In this document: positions 12,368 to 20,171 of the stretch, in pieces | Position numbering within the stretch: the first letter of the stretch is position 1 | How the letters are laid out: every line of letters starts with the position of its first letter | Assembly (NCBI RefSeq): GCF_011046535.1 | Contig: NZ_CP049257.1 | Span: 496,001 to 560,000, forward strand | From: Nocardioides anomalus | GTDB taxonomy: Bacteria; Actinomycetota; Actinomycetes; Propionibacteriales; Nocardioidaceae | Direction of reading: 5' to 3' | Length of the DNA: 64,000 bases | Notes under the pieces: model-generated | Seen by the model: the letters and a program-made list of their open reading frames with translations, nothing else | What the model was told of the DNA's origin: nothing | Database searches by the model: none | Translations under genes and position numbers: made by a program

Positions 12368-12759
12368 CCGAGCCGGGCCAGCACGGCCCGCGCGTACGCC
12401 GCGTCGGCGCTGGTGTCGACGTAGCGCCCCGACGGCGTGGTCACGGCGTACCCCTCCGGCGGGCCGGGCACCTGCTCCAGGCTCGTGAAGGACCCGCCGA
12501 GGAGCGTGCGCAGCTGGTCCTCGCGCGGCAGCCACACGGCCTCGTCGGCCTCCAGGCTGTCCAGCGCCCACTCGGTGGTGCCGTTGAAGGCCAGGATCGG
12601 CGGGCCGTCGGGCGGGTGCAGGGCCTCGACGACCATGTCGCTGAGCACGAAGACGTGGTCGTCCAGGTCGCGGCCGGGGACCATGAAGGCATCGCCCGAC
12701 CGCGGCGACCAGGCCAGCCCGGCGGCACGGAGCGCGAGGGCCAGGTCCAGGGACAGCAC
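12364..12759 (-). CDS. Conserved hypothetical protein, 131 aa
   Basis: A soluble acidic protein with GDAFMVPGRDLDDHVFVLSDMVVEAL, AFNGTTEWALDSL and LPREDQLRTLLG. Proteins of this type recur in actinobacteria, sometimes under a pilus-assembly (CpaE) label that nothing visible here supports: there is no Walker motif. The start GTG at 12757-12759 was chosen because upstream frame is poor and glpD begins 35 nt away on the other strand. It is divergent from glpD and overlaps the PPOX gene end by 4 nt. Confidence 0.65.
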   Translation of the reverse strand: MLSLDLALALRAAGLAWSPRSGDAFMVPGRDLDDHVFVLSDMVVEALHPPDGPPILAFNGTTEWALDSLEADEAVWLPREDQLRTLLGGSFTSLEQVPGPPEGYAVTTPSGRYVDTSADAAYARAVLARLG

Positions 12760-12793
12760 CCGTCCAGTGTGCCTCGCCTGAGAGGATGGGGGC

Positions 12794-14509
12794 ATGGACC
12801 CGCGGCCCAGCGTCCTCAGCCCGCAGGCCCGCGACGACGCGCTGGCGACGATGCGGGCCGGAGAGCTCGACGTCCTCGTCGTGGGCGGCGGGGTGGTCGG
12901 CACCGGCGTCGCGCTGGACGCGGTCACCCGCGGCCTCAGCACCGGCCTGCTCGAGCAGCGCGACCTCGCCTCGGGCACGAGCAGCCGCAGCAGCAAGCTC
13001 ATCCACGGCGGGCTGCGCTACCTGGAGATGCTCGACTTCGGGCTGGTCCGCGAGGCGCTGCAGGAGCGCGGGCTGCTGCTCACCCGGCTCGCGCCGCACC
13101 TGGTCCGGCCGGTGCCGTTCCTCTACCCGCTGACCCACCGCGGGTGGGAGCGACCGTACGTCGGCTCCGGGCTGCTGCTCTACGACACCATGGCCCGCTT
13201 CGGGTACGCCGAGGCCGGGCTGCCCCGGCACCGGCACCTGTCCCGCAAGGCCGTGGCCCGGATCGCCCCAGACTTCGCGCCGGAGTCGATCACCGGGGCC
13301 ATCCGCTACCACGACGCCCAGGTCGACGACGCCCGGCTGGTGACCACCATCGCCCGCACCGCGGCCGCGCACGGCGCGCACGTGGCGACCCGGGTGCGCG
13401 TGACCGGCTTCCTGCGCGAGGGCGAGCGGGTGGTCGGCGTACGCGCCCGCGACCTCGAGCACGGCGTCGACCTCGAGGTCCGCGCCCGGGTGGTGGTCAA
13501 CGCCGCCGGGGTGTGGACCGACGAGATCCAGGAGATGGTGGGCGGCCGCGGCGCCCTGCACGTCCAGGCCTCCAAGGGCATCCACCTGGTCGTGCCGCGC
13601 GACCGGATCCGCTCCGAGGCCGGCTTCATCGTGCGCACCGAGAAGTCGGTGCTCTTCGTCATCCCGTGGGGCCGGCACTGGATCATCGGCACCACCGACA
13701 CCGAGTGGGACCTCGACAAGGCCCACCCCGCCGCGTCCAAGGCCGACATCGACTACGTCCTCGGCCACGTCAACGCGATCCTGCGCGAGCCGCTGGACCA
13801 CGACGACGTCGAGGGCGTGTACGCCGGCCTGCGGCCGCTGCTGTCCGGCGAGTCCGAGCCCACCTCGCGCATCTCCCGCGAGCACACCGTGGTCACGCCC
13901 GTGCCGGGGCTGGTGATGATCGCCGGCGGCAAGCTCACGACGTACCGCGTGATGGCCGTCGACGCCGTCGACGCCGCCGCCCACTCGCTGTCCACCACCG
14001 GGACGACGGTCAAGCCGTCCATCACCCACCGGGTCCCGCTGGTCGGCGCCGACGGCTTCGAGACCCGCACCAACCAGCGCGTGCAGCTGGCCCGCAGGGC
14101 CGGTCTGCACGTGGCGCGGATCGACCACCTGCTGGGGCGATACGGCGACCTGGTCGACGAGCTCCTCGCGCTGCTCGAGGAGCGCCCCGAGCTGGCCGAG
14201 CCCCTCGACGGCGCCGAGGACCACCTGGCCGCCGAGGTGGTCCACGCGGTGACCCACGAGGGCGCCCGCCACCTCGACGACGTGCTCACCCGCCGCACCC
14301 GGATCTCCATCGAGACCTTCGACCGCGGCGTGCGCGCCGCCCCCGCCGCCGCCCGGCTGATGGCCGGCGAGCTCGGGTGGGACGACGCGCGCACCGCCGA
14401 CGAGGTCGACCACTACCTGCGCCGGGTCGCCGCCGAGCGCGACTCCCAGGCCAAGCTCACCGACCAGGAGGCCGACGAGGCCCGGGTGAAGGTCAGCGAC
14501 ATCGTCTGA
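12794..14509 (+). CDS. glpD: Glycerol-3-phosphate dehydrogenase (FAD-dependent)
   Basis: A 571-residue membrane-associated flavoenzyme converting sn-glycerol 3-phosphate to dihydroxyacetone phosphate and feeding electrons to quinone. The FAD dinucleotide motif VLVVGGGVVGTGVALDAVTRG is at residues 29-49. The family signatures SRSSKLIHGGLRYLE and GGKLTTYRVMA are present, as is the C-terminal helical DAO_C domain (HAVTHEGARHLDDVLTRRTR). ATG start. No glpF or glpK neighbours are seen here. Confidence 0.94.
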   Translation: MDPRPSVLSPQARDDALATMRAGELDVLVVGGGVVGTGVALDAVTRGLSTGLLEQRDLASGTSSRSSKLIHGGLRYLEMLDFGLVREALQERGLLLTRLAPHLVRPVPFLYPLTHRGWERPYVGSGLLLYDTMARFGYAEAGLPRHRHLSRKAVARIAPDFAPESITGAIRYHDAQVDDARLVTTIARTAAAHGAHVATRVRVTGFLREGERVVGVRARDLEHGVDLEVRARVVVNAAGVWTDEIQEMVGGRGALHVQASKGIHLVVPRDRIRSEAGFIVRTEKSVLFVIPWGRHWIIGTTDTEWDLDKAHPAASKADIDYVLGHVNAILREPLDHDDVEGVYAGLRPLLSGESEPTSRISREHTVVTPVPGLVMIAGGKLTTYRVMAVDAVDAAAHSLSTTGTTVKPSITHRVPLVGADGFETRTNQRVQLARRAGLHVARIDHLLGRYGDLVDELLALLEERPELAEPLDGAEDHLAAEVVHAVTHEGARHLDDVLTRRTRISIETFDRGVRAAPAAARLMAGELGWDDARTADEVDHYLRRVAAERDSQAKLTDQEADEARVKVSDIV

Positions 14510-14574
14510 GCCGGGACCGGCACGGGACACGGGCGGGGCGCACGGCCCTGCTGGTCGGGACGGCCGACAGCTCG

Positions 14575-15048
14575 GTGGGTGTCGACCAGCTCCGCACGAT
14601 GCCGGCCGTGCGGGCCGAGGGCGTGGCGACCGGCTGCGACACCAACGCCAGCGTCATCAGCAACGCCGCCGGTGGCGTCAAGCTCTTCTGGAAGCGCTCG
14701 AGCTTCGACGCCTCGGCGTTCCTGGGCGCTGAATGCGCGACCAGGAGCCAGCTGGTCGTGCCGCGCACGGGGATCTACGAGATCACCGCCTCGCTCGAGT
14801 GGCCGAGCGCAGCGGGCAGCGCGACCCGGACCCTCGGCACCAAGCGCGCGAACCTGCCGTACCTCGCGGCCGACCGACGGGCCAACACGCCGAACGAGCC
14901 GACCCAGCAGTCGATCGCCACGGTCGCCTACCTCAACCAGGGCGAGCGCATCGAGGTCTGGGCCTACCCGAAGTCCCCCGGTGACCTGACCCTCGACCCC
15001 ACGCTGCGCACGTCCACCGTGACGATGCACTACGTGGCCCGCTCCTAG
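14575..15048 (+). CDS. C1q/TNF-like jelly-roll domain protein, probably an N-terminally truncated fragment
   Basis: About 157 residues from GTG, or 149 from the ATG at 14599. The pattern SSFDASAFLGA...TRSQLVVPRTGIYEITASLEW...GSATRTLGTKRANLPYL...YLNQGERIEVWAY is that of the C1q-like trimeric jelly-roll domain of bacterial surface, exosporium and phage fibres. There is no signal peptide, stalk or collagen-like region in front, and the coding-like sequence simply emerges 66 nt after glpD. It may be a domain remnant or a cytosolic single-domain protein. Confidence 0.55.
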   Translation: MGVDQLRTMPAVRAEGVATGCDTNASVISNAAGGVKLFWKRSSFDASAFLGAECATRSQLVVPRTGIYEITASLEWPSAAGSATRTLGTKRANLPYLAADRRANTPNEPTQQSIATVAYLNQGERIEVWAYPKSPGDLTLDPTLRTSTVTMHYVARS

Positions 15049-15072
15049 GAACCACCTCTCGCCGTTGACAAC

Positions 15073-15086
15073 TAGAACACGTTCCA
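15073..15086. promoter_or_regulatory. KstR-type operator, perfect TNNAACNNGTTNNA
   Basis: TAGAACACGTTCCA fits every fixed base of the published KstR consensus (TetR-family repressor of cholesterol catabolism). It begins 3 nt after a TTGACA -35-like hexamer (15065-15070) and lies 49 nt before the phosphotransferase start. Confidence 0.62.
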
Positions 15087-15092
15087 CCCATG

Positions 15093-15106
15093 CTGACGCG
15101 CGTCAG
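15093..15106. promoter_or_regulatory. Perfect 14-bp palindrome CTGACGCGCGTCAG (candidate second operator)
   Basis: Lies between the KstR-like site and the start at 15136. Perfectly self-complementary; the cognate regulator is unknown. Confidence 0.4.
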
Positions 15107-15135
15107 ATCGAGACCTGCGTCACACAGGAGGCACC

Positions 15136-16269
15136 GTGGTCGACAGCCCGCCCGCCGACCTCAGGCTCCAGCGGACCGCCCGTGACGCCAGCACCGTCCC
15201 GGCCCTGCTCGAGGGGTGGCTGAGCGGCGCGCTGCCGGCCGGCGCCGAGCCCGAGGTCGTCCTGCACAGCGGCATCGACAGCAACGGCATGAGCTCGGAG
15301 ACGCTGGTCTTCGACGCCACCTGGACCGAGGACGGCGCCCGCGGCACGCACGCCTACGTCGCCCGGGTGGCCCCGAGTGCCGACGAGTTCCCGGTCTTCC
15401 GCGACTACGCCTTGCAGGACCAGTACGACGCGATGCGGATCGTCGGCGAGCGCACCGAGGTGCCGGTGCCGACGGTCGGGCTGTTCGAGCCGACGGGGGA
15501 GGTGCTGGGCACGCCGTTCTTCCTCATGGACCGGATCGAGGGCATCGTGCCGCCCGACGTGCCGCCGTACAACTGGGGCGACAACTGGCTGGCCGACGCC
15601 AGCCGCGCGGACCAGCGCCGGCTCCAGGACGCCACGGTCGCGGCGGTGGCCGGGCTGCACGGCGTACCGGACGCGGCGCGGACCTTCGCCTTCCTCGACC
15701 GCACCGGTCACCCCGGCGCGACGCCGCTGGAGCGCAACCTGGCGTGGGTGCGGGCGTGGTACGAGTGGGCCGTCCCCGACCTCGGCCCGTCGCCGATCGC
15801 GGAGCGGACGCTCAGCTGGCTGGAGAGCAACGTCCCGCCGACCACGGAGACCGTGCTGTGCTGGGGCGACTCGCGCATCGGCAACGTGCTCTACCGCGAC
15901 TTCGCGCCGGTCGGCGTCCTGGACTGGGAGATGGCCGCGATCGGGCCGCGCGAGATGGACCTGTCGTGGATGGTCTTCGCGCACCTGGTGTTCGAGTCGA
16001 TCACCGGGGTCTTCGAGATGCCGGGCATGCCGCACTTCCTGCGCGAGGAGGACGTGCTGGCGACGTACGCCGACCTCACGGGCGTCCGGCTCGGCGACCT
16101 GACCTGGTTCCACCTCTACAACGCCGCGCAGTGGTGCGTGGTCTTCATGCGCACCAGCGCCCGGCAGCTGCACTTCGGTGAGATCGAGCGGCCCGACGAC
16201 ATCGAGACGCTGTTCCACCACAAGCCGCTGATGGAGCGGCTGCTGGCCGAGGCCGGGGTGCCCGCGTGA
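15136..16269 (+). CDS. Phosphotransferase (APH/choline-kinase-like) family protein
   Basis: A 377-residue kinase-fold protein. The catalytic segment reads LCWGDSRIGNVLY, with tryptophan in the Brenner-motif position usually held by histidine. It is followed by GVLDWEMAAIGPREMDLSWM, which supplies the metal-binding aspartate. N-terminal-lobe features (SSETLVFDATW, YVARVAP) are present. Homologues near acyl-CoA and steroid genes are often annotated as aminoglycoside phosphotransferases but probably act on lipid, hydroxyacid or CoA-linked substrates. GTG start with AGGAGG 7 nt upstream. First gene of a unit behind a KstR-like operator. Confidence 0.8.
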   Translation: MVDSPPADLRLQRTARDASTVPALLEGWLSGALPAGAEPEVVLHSGIDSNGMSSETLVFDATWTEDGARGTHAYVARVAPSADEFPVFRDYALQDQYDAMRIVGERTEVPVPTVGLFEPTGEVLGTPFFLMDRIEGIVPPDVPPYNWGDNWLADASRADQRRLQDATVAAVAGLHGVPDAARTFAFLDRTGHPGATPLERNLAWVRAWYEWAVPDLGPSPIAERTLSWLESNVPPTTETVLCWGDSRIGNVLYRDFAPVGVLDWEMAAIGPREMDLSWMVFAHLVFESITGVFEMPGMPHFLREEDVLATYADLTGVRLGDLTWFHLYNAAQWCVVFMRTSARQLHFGEIERPDDIETLFHHKPLMERLLAEAGVPA

Positions 16270-17384
16270 GCCGGTGGGCCGGCGGCATCGGGCCGCTCGA
16301 CGAGTACCCGCTCCACCAGGCCCCGCTGCCGATCGGCTGGGCGGCCAGCACCGACCGCAACTTCTACGACCGGTCCTACTTCAACGCCCACGACCGCACC
16401 GGCGAGGTCTTCTGCATCTTCGGGCACGGCTACTACCCGAACCTCGGGACCAAGGACGCCTTCTTCCTCGTCCGTCGTGGCGACACCCAGACCGCCGTCC
16501 ACTTCGGCGACCGGATCGACGACGACCGGCTCCACCAGCACGTCGGCGGCTACCGCGTCGAGGTCGTCGAGCCGCTGCAGAGGCTGCGCGTGGTGGTCGA
16601 GGAGGCCGAGGGCATCGCCGCCGACCTGACGTGGGAGGGGCTGTTCCCGGTCGTGCGCGAGCAGCCGCACGTGATGCGGGCCGGGTCGCGGGTGACGCTC
16701 GACGCCCAGCGGTTCGCCCAGGTCGGCTCGTGGTCCGGCACGGTCGTCGTCGACGGCTCGACGTACGACGTCACCCCGGACCGCTGGCTCGGCTCGCGCG
16801 ACCGCTCGTGGGGCATCCGCCCGGTCGGCGAGGCGGTGCCGGCCGGTGCGCCCGCGGACCCGGAGTTCGAGGGCATGTGGTGGCTCTACGTGCCGATGGC
16901 CTTCGAGGACTTCGCGGTCGTGCTCATCATCCAGGAGGAGCCCGACGGGCTCCGCACGCTCAACGACTGCACGCGCATCTGGAAGGACGGCCGCGTCGAG
17001 CAGCTCGGCTGGCCGCTCGTCACCGTCCACTACGCCTCGGGCACCCGCGTCCCCACCGGCGCCTCGATCACCTGCACCACCCCCGACGGCAAGCCCGTCC
17101 AGCTCGAGGTCGAGTCGCTGCTGCCGGTGCCGCTGCACGTCGGCGGCGGGTACGGCGGCGACCCCGACTGGGGGCACGGGGTCTGGAAGGGACCGGGCTT
17201 CACCGAGCGGGTCAGCTACGACCTCACCGCCTCCGACGTCGCCGGCCGGGTGATGTTCGGCGTCATCGACCACGTCGGCCGGGGCGTGTGCGACGGCCAG
17301 GAGGGCTGGGGCCTGTTCGAGCACGGCTCGATCGGCCGGCACGACCCCAGCGGCTTCGCCGACTTCTTCTCCCTCGCGCCCTAG
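16266..17384 (+). CDS. CrtC/AttH-like lipocalin-superfamily protein (hypothetical)
   Basis: 372 residues, beta-rich, without signal peptide or membrane segment. Conserved-looking blocks are GEVFCIFGHGYYPN, DRWLGSRDRSWGIRPVG and WWLYVPMAFEDFAVVLIIQEE. The R-D-x-S-W-G-x-R-P block and overall layout resemble the hydroxyneurosporene-synthase (CrtC)/AttH lipocalin-like superfamily, several of which sit in lipid or steroid catabolic operons. The start overlaps the preceding stop (4 nt), so it is coupled to the phosphotransferase. Enzymatic activity is uncertain. Confidence 0.6.
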   Translation: MSRWAGGIGPLDEYPLHQAPLPIGWAASTDRNFYDRSYFNAHDRTGEVFCIFGHGYYPNLGTKDAFFLVRRGDTQTAVHFGDRIDDDRLHQHVGGYRVEVVEPLQRLRVVVEEAEGIAADLTWEGLFPVVREQPHVMRAGSRVTLDAQRFAQVGSWSGTVVVDGSTYDVTPDRWLGSRDRSWGIRPVGEAVPAGAPADPEFEGMWWLYVPMAFEDFAVVLIIQEEPDGLRTLNDCTRIWKDGRVEQLGWPLVTVHYASGTRVPTGASITCTTPDGKPVQLEVESLLPVPLHVGGGYGGDPDWGHGVWKGPGFTERVSYDLTASDVAGRVMFGVIDHVGRGVCDGQEGWGLFEHGSIGRHDPSGFADFFSLAP

Positions 17385-17393
17385 GAGGCACCG

Positions 17394-18842
17394 GTGTCCC
17401 AGCACGACCGCGACGCGTTCTTCATCGACGGTGGCTGGTCGGCGCCCGCGTCGTCGGCCCTTCTCGAGGTGGTCAGTCCGCACACCGAGGAGGTCGTCGC
17501 GACCGTCCCCGAGGGCACGACCGCCGACGTCGACGCGGCGGTGGCCGCCGCGCGCCGGGCCTTCGACTCCGGGCCCTGGCCGCGCCTGTCGCCCGCCGAG
17601 CGGATCGACGTGGTCCAGGCCTTCTCCGGGCTGTACGCCGCCCGGCTGGGTGAGATGGCCGACCTCATCACGCTCGAGATGGGCAGCCCGACGTCGTTCG
17701 CCAACCTCGCCCAGTCGCCGGCGCCCTGGATGCAGATCGAGTCGTTCCTGGCCATCGCCCGCGAGTTCGCGTGGGAGGAGGAGCGCGCCGGCGCGCTCGG
17801 CTCGCCGGTCGTCGTGTGCCGCGAGCCGGTCGGCGTGGTCGCGGCCATCCCGCCGTGGAACGTCCCGCAGTTCACGATCATGTCCAAGCTGGTGCCGGCC
17901 CTGCTGGCCGGCTGCACGGTGGTGGTCAAGCCGGCGCCCGAGACCCCGCTGGACGGCTACCTGCTGGCCGAGCTGCTCAGCGAGGCCGGCGTACCCGACG
18001 GCGTGGTCAACATCGTGGCCGCCGGCCGCGAGGTCGGCGAGCACCTGGTCGCCCACCCCGGCGTGGACAAGGTCGCGTTCACCGGCTCCACCGCCGCCGG
18101 CCGCCGGATCGCCGCGGTCTGCGGCGAGCAGCTCAAGCGGGTCTCGCTCGAGCTCGGCGGCAAGTCCGCCGCGATCGTCCTCGACGACGCCGACCTGGCG
18201 ACCACGATGGGCGGCCTGCGCTTCACCGCGCTGATGAACTCCGGCCAGGCCTGCGTCGCCCAGACCCGGATCCTCGCCTCGCGCGCCCGGTACGCCGAGG
18301 TCGTGGACGCTCTCGTCGAGACGGTCCGGTCGATGCCGGTCGGCGACCCCGCCGACCCCGCCACCGAGATCGGCCCCCTCGTCGCGCAGCGCCAGCAGGA
18401 GCGGGTCGAGAAGTACATCGCCCTCGGGCAGGAGGAGGGCGCCCGCGTCGCCGTCGGCGGCAACGGCATGCCCGACGGCCTGGACCGCGGCTGGTACGTC
18501 CGGCCCACCGTCTTCGCCGATGTCGACAACCGGATGCGCATCGCCCAGGAGGAGATCTTCGGGCCGGTGCTGTCGGTCATCGCCTACGACGACGTGGACG
18601 ACGCCGTGCGCATCGCCAACGACTCCGACTACGGGCTGGCCGGGACCGTGTGGACCTCCGACCGGGAGGCCGGCCTCGACGTGGCCCGCCGGGTCCGCGC
18701 GGGGACCTACGGCGTCAACACCTACACGATGGACTTCGCCGCGCCCTTCGGCGGCTACAAGGCCTCCGGCGTCGGCCGGGAGTTCGGCCCCGAGGGGCTG
18801 GCGCAGTACATCGAGCTCAAGTCGATCTACACCGAGGGGTAG
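17394..18842 (+). CDS. Aldehyde dehydrogenase (NAD(P)+-dependent)
   Basis: A 482-residue ALDH-superfamily enzyme with all catalytic elements: IPPWNVPQF (oxyanion Asn), VELGGKSAAIV-type Glu loop (SLELGGKSAAIVLDDA) and SGQACVAQTR (nucleophilic Cys). GTG start with AGGAGG 7 nt upstream and 9 nt after the preceding gene, so third in the same operon. The KstR-type operator upstream suggests an aldehyde arising in steroid or isoprenoid breakdown, but the sequence does not define the substrate. Confidence 0.9.
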   Translation: MSQHDRDAFFIDGGWSAPASSALLEVVSPHTEEVVATVPEGTTADVDAAVAAARRAFDSGPWPRLSPAERIDVVQAFSGLYAARLGEMADLITLEMGSPTSFANLAQSPAPWMQIESFLAIAREFAWEEERAGALGSPVVVCREPVGVVAAIPPWNVPQFTIMSKLVPALLAGCTVVVKPAPETPLDGYLLAELLSEAGVPDGVVNIVAAGREVGEHLVAHPGVDKVAFTGSTAAGRRIAAVCGEQLKRVSLELGGKSAAIVLDDADLATTMGGLRFTALMNSGQACVAQTRILASRARYAEVVDALVETVRSMPVGDPADPATEIGPLVAQRQQERVEKYIALGQEEGARVAVGGNGMPDGLDRGWYVRPTVFADVDNRMRIAQEEIFGPVLSVIAYDDVDDAVRIANDSDYGLAGTVWTSDREAGLDVARRVRAGTYGVNTYTMDFAAPFGGYKASGVGREFGPEGLAQYIELKSIYTEG

Positions 18843-18860
18843 CCGCCTCCGGCCCTCTGT

Positions 18861-18946
18861 GTCGGGATCCCCGGGTACCCGGGGATTCCGGCCCCGTTGG
18901 GGCGTTGCAACACCCCAACGGGGTGCGAAGTGGCCCAACGCCTCAG
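18861..18946. repeat. Left arm of ~86-bp inverted repeat flanking the DUF559 gene
   Basis: Pairs with 19979-20064. The outer 26 bases (18861-18886) are identical to the reverse complement of 20039-20064. The arm itself contains two nested palindromes: 18864-18889 (one mismatch) and 18892-18923 (centre GTTGCAAC, one mismatched pair). Its inner end includes the stop codon of the enclosed gene. Confidence 0.85.
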
Positions 18947-19926
18947 GGAATCGATCGGCTCAGCCGGGCCATGGCGCCGCCGAACAGGGCGGTCCGGATC
19001 CGCGCCGCCGTACGCGCCGGGTCCTCCAGATCCCTCCAGGTGATGCGTATGCATCTCCATCCGGTGAGCTCGCGGATGCGGTCCTCGCGCCGCTTCTCGC
19101 GGAACACCGCATCGCCGGGCGACTCACCTGGTCTGAGATGGCGGGAGTACTTCTCCCGCCCGTCGAACTCCAGGAAGACGCCGAGCTCCGGCCACGCGAA
19201 GTCGACCCAGAACGCGGTGCGCCCCCTCTCGTCGCGGATCGGGTGTTGCGCGAAGGGCGCGGGGAGGTGGTGGGAGAAGCAGAGGTACAGCGTTCGCGAT
19301 TCGCCGACGGAGCTGATCGCAGGATTCGCCAGGCGGAGGACGAGGTCGGTCGCCAACGTCCCGGACCACCGGTCGATCCCCGCCGCGTAGCGTGCGCGCA
19401 CCTGCTCCAGGGAGGTCTGCCCGGAGTGGAGCAGGTGGTTGACGACCGCCAGCGCGGCCTCCGTCGGGGCCACGGTCGTCACCTCCAGCGCCAGTCGCGC
19501 CGCCGACATGACCGGTACGGCGTGCAGGGTCGTCACGTCTCCGTCGAGCAGCCGCCCGCAGTGCTGTCGGACCCCAGCCTCCCTCCTGCCAGCCTTGTTG
19601 TCGGTCCGCGTCACGTGGACCTCCTCCAGGTCCAGGCCCCACACCGGACCGTCGTACAGCGGCACGCCACTCGCGTGCGAGGCGACGACCTCGGTCCTGG
19701 CTTGCGCCATGACCGCCCGCGTGCGCAGCTCGTGGCGACCGCTTGCGCCGGCAGCTCGCCAGGGCGACCCCTCGACGTACGCACCGCGTCGGACCCTCGC
19801 CCACTGCCCGGACGCGACCATGCGTGCGAGGCCGCGATCGGTCCACCCGTCGGCGAGGAGCGCCTTGCGCAGCATGATCGCCGTGAAGCGAGGGTCATCG
19901 GGTGCGCGGTCGTCCATGCCCGCCAT
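18943..19926 (-). CDS. AbiEi-like N-terminal domain plus DUF559/Vsr-like endonuclease domain protein
   Basis: About 327 residues from the ATG at 19926 (alternatives at 19932 and 19917; no strong ribosome site). The N-terminal segment (WTDRGLARMVASGQWARVRRGAYV) is the winged-helix domain of type IV AbiEi antitoxin-like proteins. The C-terminal segment has the PD-(D/E)XK-like core of the DUF559/Vsr group: FWVDFAWPELGVFLEFDGREKY, then FREKRREDRIRELTGWRCIRITW. Candidate DNA nuclease or nuclease-derived regulator; no toxin partner is adjacent. It is tightly enclosed by long inverted repeats and has a less extreme codon bias than its neighbours, suggesting an acquired cassette. Confidence 0.75.
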   Translation of the reverse strand: MAGMDDRAPDDPRFTAIMLRKALLADGWTDRGLARMVASGQWARVRRGAYVEGSPWRAAGASGRHELRTRAVMAQARTEVVASHASGVPLYDGPVWGLDLEEVHVTRTDNKAGRREAGVRQHCGRLLDGDVTTLHAVPVMSAARLALEVTTVAPTEAALAVVNHLLHSGQTSLEQVRARYAAGIDRWSGTLATDLVLRLANPAISSVGESRTLYLCFSHHLPAPFAQHPIRDERGRTAFWVDFAWPELGVFLEFDGREKYSRHLRPGESPGDAVFREKRREDRIRELTGWRCIRITWRDLEDPARTAARIRTALFGGAMARLSRSIP

Positions 19927-19978
19927 CGTCATCGCCGGAGCGCGGACGTGTCGGGCTCTCTCCACAGGCCTGAGTGGC

Positions 19979-20064
19979 GTGAGGCATTGGGGGCCTTCTG
20001 ACCGCGTTGGGGTGTTGCAACAGCCCAGCGGCGCGGGGATCCCCGGGTACCCGGGGATCCCGAC
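19979..20064. repeat. Right arm of ~86-bp inverted repeat flanking the DUF559 gene
   Basis: Inverted partner of 18861-18946, roughly 80-85% identical overall. It contains a perfect 26-bp palindrome at 20036-20061 centred on GTAC and a second imperfect palindrome around GTTGCAAC (20014-20021). Confidence 0.85.
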
Positions 20065-20158
20065 GGACCGCAGCAAAGCTCGGAGGGTTGACAGGACGGG
20101 GCCGTGTGTAAAGTCCCACACCGGCTACTGGCGGGTAGTGGCCCACGTCACCAGCGCC

Positions 20159-20164
20159 TAGGCT
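20159..20164 (+). promoter_or_regulatory. -10 box TAGGCT, leaderless spacing
   Basis: Ends 7 nt before the ATG at 20172. Confidence 0.55.
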
Positions 20165-20171
20165 CGGGGTC

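Noticed and set aside
12364..12759. Pilus assembly protein CpaE label
   Set aside because: CpaE is a ParA/MinD-like ATPase; this 131-residue protein has no P-loop and no pilus neighbours.
11534..14530. 998-codon minus-strand open frame
   Set aside because: Antisense to glpD and the PPOX gene, both of which have clear family motifs; the antisense product has none.
18864..18889. BamHI-SmaI-KpnI-like polylinker string suggesting cloning-vector contamination
   Set aside because: It is half of a long symmetric palindrome that occurs twice in inverted orientation inside ~86-bp repeats, and no vector sequence flanks it.
16116..18938. 940-codon minus-strand open frame
   Set aside because: Shadow of the phosphotransferase/CrtC-like/ALDH genes on the plus strand; no motif or start signal.
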